From positions 1 to 44,164 of the forward strand of contig JAFVIF010000037.1 of the NCBI GenBank assembly GCA_017474125.1: 44,164 bases of DNA, given 5' to 3'. The notes under the pieces are model-generated. The model had not been told where the DNA came from and ran no database searches. It was given only the letters and a program-made list of their open reading frames with translations. Positions within the stretch are counted from its first letter, which is position 1. Every line of letters begins with the position of its first letter. Made by a program: the position numbers and the translations under genes. Positions 1-6,979 of the stretch are shown in pieces. Source of the stretch: Clostridia bacterium (GTDB lineage: Bacteria; Bacillota; Clostridia; Oscillospirales; Acutalibacteraceae).

Positions 1-24
1 AAAAGCACACCCGAAGGTGTGCTT
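1..24 (-). terminator. Rho-independent terminator of the small membrane protein gene
   Basis: A 9-bp stem (positions 3-11 with 16-24) and a CGAA loop are followed, on the minus strand, by a short T run at the window edge. It lies 21 bases beyond the stop codon of the minus-strand gene at 46-276. Confidence 0.75.
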
Positions 25-45
25 AATTTTTGCTTAATTACTCAA

Positions 46-276
46 TTAAGAAACGGTGTTGTAAACGATGTCTTCAACATCTTTAACTGTAACCTGAGCA
101 GCCTGGCCAAGACCAGTATTAAGAGCCTTCTGAGATACAGTGAAAAGTGAAGAAGTAGTGTTCTTAACAGCCTCTGCAATGTACTTACCGAAAGGTGTAG
201 CAAGTGCAATCATAACAACAAGTACGAGTACACAGATTACAACCCAACCGTAGTTAGAAAGTGTTTCCTTATCCAT
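46..276 (-). CDS. Small single-helix membrane protein, pilin-like, function unknown
   Basis: The 76-residue protein has a short polar N-terminus with a Tyr-Gly-Trp, then one hydrophobic segment (about residues 11-28, ending in Ala-Thr-Pro-Phe-Gly) and an amphipathic Ser/Thr/Val-rich tail. The size and layout recall Flp1-type minor pilins and a set of short proteins that I recall from Ruminococcaceae, but I cannot assign a function. The start is well supported: an AAAGGAG ribosome site lies about 8 bases before the ATG, and a terminator follows the stop, so it is probably a monocistronic, well-translated gene. No Tad/Flp pilus genes are visible nearby. The 5' side holds two inverted repeats (303-322 and 345-399). 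The gene faces away from the recombinase. Confidence 0.7.
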   Translation of the reverse strand: MDKETLSNYGWVVICVLVLVVMIALATPFGKYIAEAVKNTTSSLFTVSQKALNTGLGQAAQVTVKDVEDIVYNTVS

Positions 277-302
277 TTAGATTTTCTCCTTTCAAAGATT
301 CA

Positions 303-322
303 ATTTTATTTGCAAATAAAAT
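303..322. repeat. 20-bp perfect AT-rich palindrome in the leader of the small membrane protein gene
   Basis: Positions 303-322 are perfectly self-complementary with no spacer (9-base A/T arms around a central GC). The site sits 27-46 bases upstream of the minus-strand start codon at 276, so it may be an operator or leader element. No clear sigma-A -35/-10 pair was found beside it. Confidence 0.5.
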
Positions 323-344
323 CTTTTGTGCATCATTCCAGACA

Positions 345-399
345 ATGCAAACGATTGAGATTCTCGTGGTTGAACAGATATTTTGCACATCGTTTTCAT
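345..399. repeat. Spaced inverted repeat resembling LacI-family (cre-like) half sites
   Basis: ATGCAAACGAT (345-355) recurs inverted at 389-399 as ATCGTTTTCAT, with 10 of 11 bases matching and 33 bases between. The A-A-x-C-G core is like half of a LacI-family site, but a full cre consensus is not met. It lies within the 369-base gene-free stretch 277-645, which otherwise holds only the palindrome at 303-322 and the hairpin at 470-504. Confidence 0.3.
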
Positions 400-469
400 T
401 TGCTTGATTTAATTATGTTAAATACTTTATAAAATCGAGAAAAACTTTTTAAGATGCAATAAACACTCA

Positions 470-504
470 AAAAAGGTATGAGGGAAATTCTCTCATACCT
501 TTTT
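470..504. terminator. Strong bidirectional hairpin terminator without an obvious gene
   Basis: A stem of about 14 bp (470-482 pairing with 492-504) has A-rich and T-rich flanks that would work as a terminator in either direction. The genes on both sides point away from it (46-276 leftward, 646-2574 rightward), so it ends no gene visible here. It may mark a rearrangement or element boundary, or insulate the recombinase. Confidence 0.55.
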
Positions 505-645
505 CACTGCAGAATCCAGCCCAAAATCACCATCGCTCCAGAATTGTTGCTTAAAATTTACAATTTCGCCTTGCAAAACACATCAATACAGTTTATAATA
601 TACACGATGCTTACAGTAACACAAAGGTCGGAAAACGGTGATTAT

Positions 646-2574
646 ATGGAACGAGTACAAAAAGCATACATTTATACCAGAGTATCAACCACAATGCAGG
701 TGGATGGTTTTTCGCTCTCTGCACAAAAAGAGGACATCACCAAATTTGCCAATGCCCTTGGTATTCAAATTGTTGGTGAGTTCTGCGATGAGGGTAAATC
801 CGGTAAAAGCGATGACAGAGCAGATTTTCAACGGATGATGGATGCCATCAAGACAAATAAAGATGGTGTTTCCTATGTAATTGTTTTCAAACTATCCAGA
901 TTCGGCCGTAATGCTGCTGATACGGTCAAAAACTTACAGACAATGCAAGATTACGGTGTAAACCTTATCTGCATTAAAGAGCGACTTGACAGTTCCACAC
1001 AACTCGGCAAAATGATGGTTACGATTATGAGTTCTGTCGCTGAAATGGAACTTGAAAATATCCACACTCAAACAATGGCAGGTCGCAAACAAAAAGCAAG
1101 GGAAGGCAAATGGAACGGCGGTTTTGCTCCTTACGGTTACACCATCAATAACGGTGTTCTTGAAATCGTAGAGGATGAGGCCAGAACGGTCCGTTATATA
1201 TTCGACCTGTTTGTCAATGAAAGTCTGGGTGTAATGGGTGTTGCCAAGCGACTTAATGCAGAGGGTATCAAAAAAGTAGTACGCCAAAACGGCAAACACG
1301 ATTACTTTACCGCCGACTTTATCAAGAAGATACTTGACAACCCTGTTTATATGGGTAAAATTGCTTATGGTCGCCGTAAAACCGAAAAGGTCAAAGGTCA
1401 ACACGGAAAAACCAGAATCGTCACTGAAAAGGATGCAAACAATATCATTCTGGTTGATGGCTTGCATCAAGGACTTGTTACAGAGGAACTCTGGAACAAG
1501 GCACACTCCAAACGAGTTTATACAGGCAAGAAAAAAGAAAAACTGGAACAGGAACACCAGTACATTTTATCTGGTTTGGTGAAATGCCCATCCTGTAACC
1601 AGTCTATGTACGGAGTGCCGAATCGCAAAAAGAAACCAGATGGCACATACTACAAAATTTCCTATGCCTATAAATGCAGACAGACACGGAACACCAACGG
1701 AGTGCCGTGTTCGTGTGCTAAACAATACAACTGCAAAGAACTGGATGAAGAATTTATCAATGCCATCAAACTTTGTTTACTGACACCCGACATCATAGAT
1801 GCGGTTTTAGAAAAGATAAACAAAGAATTTGATATGAGCGAACTTGAAACCAAACTCGGTGAGCTTACCGCCAGACAGAGAGAACTTTCACTCATACAGA
1901 AAAAATACGAACAGGCACAACGGAGCATAGAGATTACCGATAAACACTATGACCGCAAGTTTGAAACCTATGCCCGACAGTTAGAGGAAATCTATGAGCA
2001 GTTGGATGAAATAGAAACCCTTATCTTTGCCACTGAAATGAAAATCAACAATGCAACCGCAACCAAAAAAAGCAAGGAAGATGCCATCAATTTGATAATG
2101 GCATTTGGTATGGATTTTGAAAACCTTTCACCCCTTGCACAAAAACAGTTTGCGAATATGCTTGTTGATAGCATTGAGATTTTCCCGACCAAACGAGAAA
2201 TGGGATACCTCAAAGCGATTCATTTCAAAATCCCTGTTCTCCGTGATTACGGCGATTTTACCGATGTAATGACCATCTGGGATTATTACCCCGACATACT
2301 GGATGAAGAAGGTAATTTCAACGGCAACAGTTTGGAAGATGCTATTCCAGATAGAGATATGCTGACAGAGAGAGCAGATTATACTGGATATGTTCCTGTA
2401 ATTGATGAACAGGGTGAACAAGAGAAGATTCGCCTGTTCAAGTTAAGGTTAGCAAGAATAAACACTCTACGTGCGGAACAAGGACTCCCAGAACTAACTG
2501 CGGAGGAGTTTTTGGCTCGTTGCCGACCTAGAGAAATTACAGACGAAACGGTAGCACTTTTGAGTCGGCAATAG
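646..2574 (+). CDS. Large serine recombinase (site-specific integrase)
   Basis: This 642-residue protein has the layout of large serine recombinases. An N-terminal resolvase catalytic domain (residues 7-150) carries the nucleophile Ser14 in TRVS and the SRFGR arginine motif. A Recombinase (PF07508) domain follows (about 165-270), then a zinc ribbon (about 313-355, CPSC and later Cys residues) and a long charged coiled coil (about 395-470). Such enzymes integrate and excise mobile elements in clostridia. I place the start at the ATG at 646 because the resolvase fold begins seven residues later; the open frame runs in from 478 but that extension is not family-like. The ribosome site is weak (GGTGA). 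No excisionase, relaxase or cargo gene is seen. It ends 14 bases before rlmD. All catalytic motifs look intact. Confidence 0.93.
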   Translation: MERVQKAYIYTRVSTTMQVDGFSLSAQKEDITKFANALGIQIVGEFCDEGKSGKSDDRADFQRMMDAIKTNKDGVSYVIVFKLSRFGRNAADTVKNLQTMQDYGVNLICIKERLDSSTQLGKMMVTIMSSVAEMELENIHTQTMAGRKQKAREGKWNGGFAPYGYTINNGVLEIVEDEARTVRYIFDLFVNESLGVMGVAKRLNAEGIKKVVRQNGKHDYFTADFIKKILDNPVYMGKIAYGRRKTEKVKGQHGKTRIVTEKDANNIILVDGLHQGLVTEELWNKAHSKRVYTGKKKEKLEQEHQYILSGLVKCPSCNQSMYGVPNRKKKPDGTYYKISYAYKCRQTRNTNGVPCSCAKQYNCKELDEEFINAIKLCLLTPDIIDAVLEKINKEFDMSELETKLGELTARQRELSLIQKKYEQAQRSIEITDKHYDRKFETYARQLEEIYEQLDEIETLIFATEMKINNATATKKSKEDAINLIMAFGMDFENLSPLAQKQFANMLVDSIEIFPTKREMGYLKAIHFKIPVLRDYGDFTDVMTIWDYYPDILDEEGNFNGNSLEDAIPDRDMLTERADYTGYVPVIDEQGEQEKIRLFKLRLARINTLRAEQGLPELTAEEFLARCRPREITDETVALLSRQ

Positions 2575-2588
2575 TTTAGGAGTTTGTT

Positions 2589-3800
2589 ATGGAAAATCAT
2601 AATTCAAGGACAGCGACTAAGAAACAGAATAAAAAAACCGTTGCCGCTTACTCAAAGGGTAACGGCTGTCCTTATTATAAAAAATGCGGCGGCTGTCATC
2701 TGCAAAATATGACCTATGCTCAACAGCTAAGCTTTAAGCAGGTTAAGGCGATTAAGCTGTTAGGACGCTTTTGTCGTCTTAACGAAATTATCGGTATGGA
2801 AAATCCCGTACACTACCGCTGTAAGGTGCAGGCCGCTTTTGGTAAGGATAAAAGCGGAATAATTTCGGGTGTTTATCAATCCTCTACCCATAAAATAGTT
2901 CCTATTGATTCCTGTATGATAGAGGATGAAAAGGCAGATGAAATTATAGTTACCATACGTAAGCTTTTAAAATCCTTTAAGCTAAAGCCCTTTGATGAGG
3001 ACAATATGACGGGCTTTTTACGTCACGTACTTGTAAGACGGGGATATTATACGGGGCAAATTATGGTTGTGCTTGTTACGGGCACCCCTGTTTTTCCGTC
3101 GTCAAGGTCGTTTGTTAATGCTCTTCTTCAGCGACATCCCGAAATAACAACAATAGTACAAAACGTGAATGATAAATTCACAAGTCTTGTTTTGGGCGAA
3201 AAAACCGTTACACTTTACGGGGAAGGCTATATAGAGGATGCTATTGACGGCTACGTGTTCCGTATTTCTCCGCGTTCCTTTTATCAGGTTAACCCCGTTA
3301 TGACCGAAAGACTTTACAGCAAGGCTATTGAGTATATGGGCCTTACGGGTAAGGAAACTGTTATTGATACCTATTGCGGTACGGGTACTATAGGTATTTT
3401 GGCAAGCAAAAATGCGGGCAGGGTTATCGGCGTTGAGGTTAATGCCGATGCCGTAAGAGATGCAAAATTTAATGCAAGCCGAAATAACGTTAAAAATATT
3501 GATTTCTTTACCGCCGATGCAAGCGATTTTATGGTGGAAATGGCTAAGGCAGGGGAAAAGGCTGAAGTGGTTATTATGGACCCACCACGCGCCGGAAGTG
3601 ATAAGCGCTTTATTAATGCGGCGGTTACCTTAGGCCCCGAAAAAATAGTCTACGTTTCCTGCAACCCCGAAACTCTCGCAAGGGATTTAAACTGTTTCGT
3701 GCAAAACGGCTACAAGGTAAAACGAATTCAGCCCGTTGATATGTTTCCCCATACACATCACATTGAATGCGCTTGTTTGCTTATACGAAAGGATGGGTAA
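2589..3800 (+). CDS. rlmD: 23S rRNA (uracil-C5)-methyltransferase, RlmD/RlmCD type
   Basis: This SAM-dependent enzyme methylates C5 of a uracil in 23S rRNA. The 403-residue protein has the Fe-S cluster cysteines C27, C33, C36 and C109, a SAM-binding loop (DTYCGTGTIG), the DPPRAG motif, and the catalytic cysteine in VSCNPETLARD, with the conserved glutamate near the C-terminus (HIECA). It lacks the N-terminal TRAM domain of E. coli RlmD; a short Lys-rich leader replaces it, as in other Clostridia. TTTAGGAG precedes the ATG. The gene starts 14 bases after the recombinase stop, with no visible promoter between, so it may be read from the recombinase transcript or from a promoter inside it. The deacylase gene follows one base later. 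RlmD and RlmC/RlmCD are not separable from motifs alone. Confidence 0.93.
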   Translation: MENHNSRTATKKQNKKTVAAYSKGNGCPYYKKCGGCHLQNMTYAQQLSFKQVKAIKLLGRFCRLNEIIGMENPVHYRCKVQAAFGKDKSGIISGVYQSSTHKIVPIDSCMIEDEKADEIIVTIRKLLKSFKLKPFDEDNMTGFLRHVLVRRGYYTGQIMVVLVTGTPVFPSSRSFVNALLQRHPEITTIVQNVNDKFTSLVLGEKTVTLYGEGYIEDAIDGYVFRISPRSFYQVNPVMTERLYSKAIEYMGLTGKETVIDTYCGTGTIGILASKNAGRVIGVEVNADAVRDAKFNASRNNVKNIDFFTADASDFMVEMAKAGEKAEVVIMDPPRAGSDKRFINAAVTLGPEKIVYVSCNPETLARDLNCFVQNGYKVKRIQPVDMFPHTHHIECACLLIRKDG

Positions 3801-3801
3801 A

Positions 3802-4281
3802 ATGGACAAAAAGGATAAAACCAACGTAATGCGCCTGCTTGATAAGGCGAAAATTGAGTATACTCCTCATTTTTATGAGGGTGATATTGTCGACGGTGTA
3901 GGAATAGCCAATGCCTTGGGCGAGGACGTAAGCTGCACCTTTAAAACCCTTGTTACTGTGTCGGATAAGGGCGAGCATTTTGTTTTCGTAGTGCCCGTTG
4001 CCGAAAGTCTTGACCTGAAAAAGGGCGCTAAGGCGGTAGGTGTTAAGTCTATTGCCATGATTAAACAAAAGGAGCTTTTACCCCTTACGGGTTATATTCA
4101 CGGTGGGTGTTCACCTATCGGTATGAAAAAGCGCTTTAAAACGGTGTTCCACGAAACCGCCAAGGATTTTGAAAAAATATATTTCAGCGCAGGAAAGGTT
4201 GGAGCACAGGTTGAAATATCTTTTTCAAAAGCTATAGAATATATAGGAGCAACCCTTGCGGATATAATAGTAAAACAATAA
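3802..4281 (+). CDS. ybaK: Cys-tRNA(Pro)/Cys-tRNA(Cys) deacylase, YbaK/EbsC family
   Basis: This 159-residue editing enzyme hydrolyses mischarged Cys-tRNA(Pro). The typical YbaK signature is present: the KTLV segment, LDLKKGAKAVGVKS, and the glycine-rich GYIHGGCSPIGMKK loop, with the late Ala-Gly-Lys-Val-Gly-Ala. The length matches the family. The start is the ATG at 3802, one base past the rlmD stop, preceded by AAAGGATGGG; an upstream in-frame ATG at 3736 would overlap rlmD by 65 bases and add residues the family does not have. It forms a two-gene translation-related unit with rlmD and is followed directly by a terminator. Confidence 0.92.
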   Translation: MDKKDKTNVMRLLDKAKIEYTPHFYEGDIVDGVGIANALGEDVSCTFKTLVTVSDKGEHFVFVVPVAESLDLKKGAKAVGVKSIAMIKQKELLPLTGYIHGGCSPIGMKKRFKTVFHETAKDFEKIYFSAGKVGAQVEISFSKAIEYIGATLADIIVKQ

Positions 4282-4307
4282 AAAACGGCTAAATTAGCCG
4301 TTTTTTT
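4281..4307. terminator. Bidirectional terminator between ybaK and the sugar-acid operon
   Basis: A stem of AAAAACGGCTA with its complement around a short loop is flanked by A and T runs, so it can end both ybaK on the plus strand and the four-gene minus-strand operon, whose last stop codon is at 4306. Confidence 0.85.
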
Positions 4308-5322
4308 ATTTACTGTTTTCGTAATACTTTAGCATATTTTTCATTCCGTTAAGATAACCAAAAACGTTAGCTCTGGCGGTGTGTCCCCAACGTGTATCAT
4401 TATTTATAAATGGTACATGGTCATCAAGAATCAGACCTTTGTAGCCGTTTTTATAAAGAGCATACATAATTTTTGCAGGGTCATATCTGCCGTCACCGGG
4501 GAAGCATTCCTTAAAATCATCAACCGTTCCCTGAACGTCACGAAAATGAACCATATGCACCTTTCCCTTAGGAACAAATTTATTAATAACCTCCATTACA
4601 GCCTCCTCACCGCCGAGCTGTGAAAAGGTTCCCATACAAAAATTAATTCCCCAGGCATCACTTTTCGCAATTTTCTCGGCTCTTTCGAAATCTTCACAGG
4701 ATATGAAAATGCGGTCTACTCCCGCAACCCTTTCAAGCGGAGGGTCAGAGGGGTGGACAATCAGCTTTACTCCCGCTTTTTCCGCTTCAGGTATAACTGC
4801 TTTTATGAAATACTCATAATTTTTCCAAAGCTCTTTTGCTGTAGGAGGCTCTATTTCTTTACCAAATCTTGCCATATGCTGTGCGCTGGCGGCGTAAGCG
4901 TTTATTCCCGATTCGGCGGCTTTACTGTTAAAGGCAGATACAAATGCACCGCCCCTTGCAGGCTCTCTTATACTTGTTCTCCAAGCCCAGGTAGGACAAA
5001 AATGATGGCCTAAAATCGGAATACCTACTTCTCCCATATTACGAACTGTTTTTATGTAGTTGTCGATTTTTTGGTCTCTGTCGGGAGTCCCCAGCATAAT
5101 TGCTTCCATAAAGCGGATTGGTACGTTTTCTATCATTTCAAGCTTAAGCTCAAATTTTTCGGTGTACTCCTTAAGCCATTTTAAGGCTCTTACAGTCCAA
5201 TAATCTTCATCTGACGTTGCAATGGGTGGGGTGTTAAAGTGAAAGCCCTCGCTTCCAAGCTGTCTTGCCATAAGCAGTGCATCATCATTAAATTCTTTTA
5301 TAGCGCCTAAAATAATTTTCAC
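4306..5322 (-). CDS. uxuA: Mannonate dehydratase-like enzyme (UxuA family)
   Basis: UxuA converts D-mannonate to 2-keto-3-deoxygluconate. The 338-residue protein has an AP-endonuclease/xylose-isomerase-like TIM barrel with UxuA-type motifs: GHHFCPTWAWR, the metal-site region HPSDPPLERVAGVDRIF (canonical HPDDPP is HPSDPP here), CMGTFSQLGG and VHFRDVQG. It belongs to the shorter UxuA group; E. coli UxuA is near 394 residues. The start is GTG at 5322 with AAGGAGG seven bases upstream. It is the last gene of a four-gene operon, 12 bases after the SDR gene. No UxaC, UxuB, KDG kinase or aldolase is in the window, so the substrate could be a relative of mannonate. The family is clear; the exact substrate is inferred. 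Confidence 0.82.
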   Translation of the reverse strand: MKIILGAIKEFNDDALLMARQLGSEGFHFNTPPIATSDEDYWTVRALKWLKEYTEKFELKLEMIENVPIRFMEAIMLGTPDRDQKIDNYIKTVRNMGEVGIPILGHHFCPTWAWRTSIREPARGGAFVSAFNSKAAESGINAYAASAQHMARFGKEIEPPTAKELWKNYEYFIKAVIPEAEKAGVKLIVHPSDPPLERVAGVDRIFISCEDFERAEKIAKSDAWGINFCMGTFSQLGGEEAVMEVINKFVPKGKVHMVHFRDVQGTVDDFKECFPGDGRYDPAKIMYALYKNGYKGLILDDHVPFINNDTRWGHTARANVFGYLNGMKNMLKYYENSK

Positions 5323-5334
5323 AATTATTCCTCC

Positions 5335-6099
5335 TTAAAAAGCACCCGGCATAATCGAAGTAGAACCGCCGTCAACGACAACAACCGAGCCTGTCATAGG
5401 AAATGAAGCAGAGCTTGCAAGGAAATATGCGTGTTCTCCCATAGTCTCTTTGGATGAAAACTCATGCAGTGGTATGGCCGAGCGTCTTCTTTCAAGCTCT
5501 TCCTTGTCAAGTCCGTCATAACGGTCGGTGAGAATTGCACCGGCGGCTATACAGTTTACTCTTACTCCGTATTGGGCAAAATCAAGAGCGAGAGCCTTGG
5601 TCATAGAAGCAATAGCACCCTTGCTTGCTACATATGCGCTGCGCTCGGGCAGGGCGTTTATATAATTTACAGAGCCTGTAAATACTATTGTTGCACCCTT
5701 TGCCTTACCTGTTCTAATCATTTGTCTTACGGCTGCTCTTGCCGGCATAAAATAACCTACAACGTTGGTATGAAGCACATTAGCCCAAGCCTGTCCATCA
5801 ACAGTAAGTGGGTCCATCCATCTGCCAAGGTCGGCGGCAACACACACAAGGGAATCGAGCTCAATTCCTGCTTTGTCTATTTTATCAAAAAGTATATCGG
5901 TGTCGGTTATGGCGTCAAGAGGTGAATAACCGAAGCCGTAGCAGGGAATTTTAAATTCTGCTTCAAGGTCGGCGGCAACCTTTTGCACTTGCTCTTCGTT
6001 TCTGCTGGTGATAACAACCGACCAGCCCTCACTCAAAAATTTTCTTGCCATTCCATAGCCTGAATTTCTTTCTGCTCCTGTAATTAATACACTTTTCAT
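5335..6099 (-). CDS. Short-chain dehydrogenase/reductase
   Basis: This classical SDR of 254 residues has the nucleotide loop TGAERNSGYG near the N-terminus, a catalytic Ser in FTGSVNY, and the YVASK Tyr/Lys pair, with a C-terminal VVVDGG. It oxidises or reduces a carbonyl/alcohol with NAD(P). I choose the ATG at 6099 (MKSVLITG): GAGGTG lies seven bases upstream, whereas a GTG three codons earlier overlaps that site. It sits between the SMP-30 lactonase (13 bases before) and the UxuA-like dehydratase (12 bases after). Two readings are possible: a sugar-1-dehydrogenase making an aldonolactone for the lactonase, or a mannonate/fructuronate oxidoreductase. I favour the first because of the lactonase, with modest confidence. 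Confidence 0.85.
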   Translation of the reverse strand: MKSVLITGAERNSGYGMARKFLSEGWSVVITSRNEEQVQKVAADLEAEFKIPCYGFGYSPLDAITDTDILFDKIDKAGIELDSLVCVAADLGRWMDPLTVDGQAWANVLHTNVVGYFMPARAAVRQMIRTGKAKGATIVFTGSVNYINALPERSAYVASKGAIASMTKALALDFAQYGVRVNCIAAGAILTDRYDGLDKEELERRRSAIPLHEFSSKETMGEHAYFLASSASFPMTGSVVVVDGGSTSIMPGAF

Positions 6100-6112
6100 T
6101 ATAAACACCTCG

Positions 6113-6961
6113 TTAATATTTGTAATAATTTATCGGTTTCCCTTTTACACCGAGAACAGTTTTAAATGTATTGCCTGCTTGCGGAAAGCTGTGAAAATCT
6201 GTCATAGCAGCTGTAGTAATATAAAGTTCGTTCAAGTTCCTTCCACCAAAAGCACAACAAGACGCCTTAGGACAAGGAACCCATATTTCGTCCACAATTT
6301 CTTTAGTGCTTTTATCAATATGAATCACCTTATTTCCATCCCATAAGGCAATCCACAAATCATCATTTTCATCAAGGCACATTCCGTCGGGACAACCCCA
6401 TTCCACAGGAATGTCCATAAATTTACGACGGTTTGAAAGTGTTCCGTTTTTCACATCAAAGTCAAAGATTTCTACTTGTTGTTTCGGCGTATCTATGTAA
6501 TACATATGCTTTTTATCATTCGTCCAGTCAAGACCGTTAGAGCAACTGCACTTATCAAAAAGTTCAACAAGCTCGCCATCTCTTAACCTGTAAAATGCGC
6601 CCTGACCGTTATTGTCGGTTGTACCTAAATAAAAAGCACCGTCTGGACCCACCTTTCCGTCATTAAAACGTCTGCCTTTGATATTTATCTGCTGATGTGC
6701 TTTTGTAAGCTCACCGCTCTTTAACATACGGTAAACTGCATCTTCTAAAGCAACAAGTAGCTCACCGTTTTCGCAAACTGCCATACATCCAATCTGTTGC
6801 GGAAGAATAAATTTTTCATTTTGCAAAATTTCAGGATTTACTTTCCAAATGCACCTACCCCTTATATCTAAGAACAGAAAGGTTTCTGTTCTTGCATCCC
6901 ATAAAGGACCCTCACCTACTTGCGAGTTCTCTTTATTAACCAAGATGAGTCCGTTTTTCAT
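6113..6961 (-). CDS. SMP-30/gluconolactonase-family sugar lactonase
   Basis: The 282-residue protein is a six-bladed beta-propeller of the SMP-30 family, whose bacterial members hydrolyse aldonolactones with a divalent metal. Visible family motifs are GEGPLWD (metal-binding Glu near residue 17), RRFNDGKVGPDGAFYLGT, SNGLDWT (metal-binding Asn) and PDGMCLDENDDLWIALW (metal-binding Asp). There is no signal peptide, so it acts in the cytoplasm. TAGGAG precedes the ATG. It is the second gene of the minus-strand operon, 18 bases after the hydrolase gene. Its presence between a dehydrogenase and an aldonate dehydratase is the main reason to suspect an oxidative, lactone-based sugar route. Confidence 0.88.
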   Translation of the reverse strand: MKNGLILVNKENSQVGEGPLWDARTETFLFLDIRGRCIWKVNPEILQNEKFILPQQIGCMAVCENGELLVALEDAVYRMLKSGELTKAHQQINIKGRRFNDGKVGPDGAFYLGTTDNNGQGAFYRLRDGELVELFDKCSCSNGLDWTNDKKHMYYIDTPKQQVEIFDFDVKNGTLSNRRKFMDIPVEWGCPDGMCLDENDDLWIALWDGNKVIHIDKSTKEIVDEIWVPCPKASCCAFGGRNLNELYITTAAMTDFHSFPQAGNTFKTVLGVKGKPINYYKY

Positions 6962-6979
6962 AAAGACATCGCTCCTATA

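Noticed and set aside
478-645. Extension of the recombinase frame upstream to an ATG at 478
   Set aside because: The added 56 residues are not part of the family, and the ATG lies inside a terminator hairpin.
934-1557. A 207-codon open frame on the minus strand inside the recombinase gene
   Set aside because: The plus strand has a full serine recombinase with all its motifs; the antisense translation is Cys/Phe-rich and resembles no protein.
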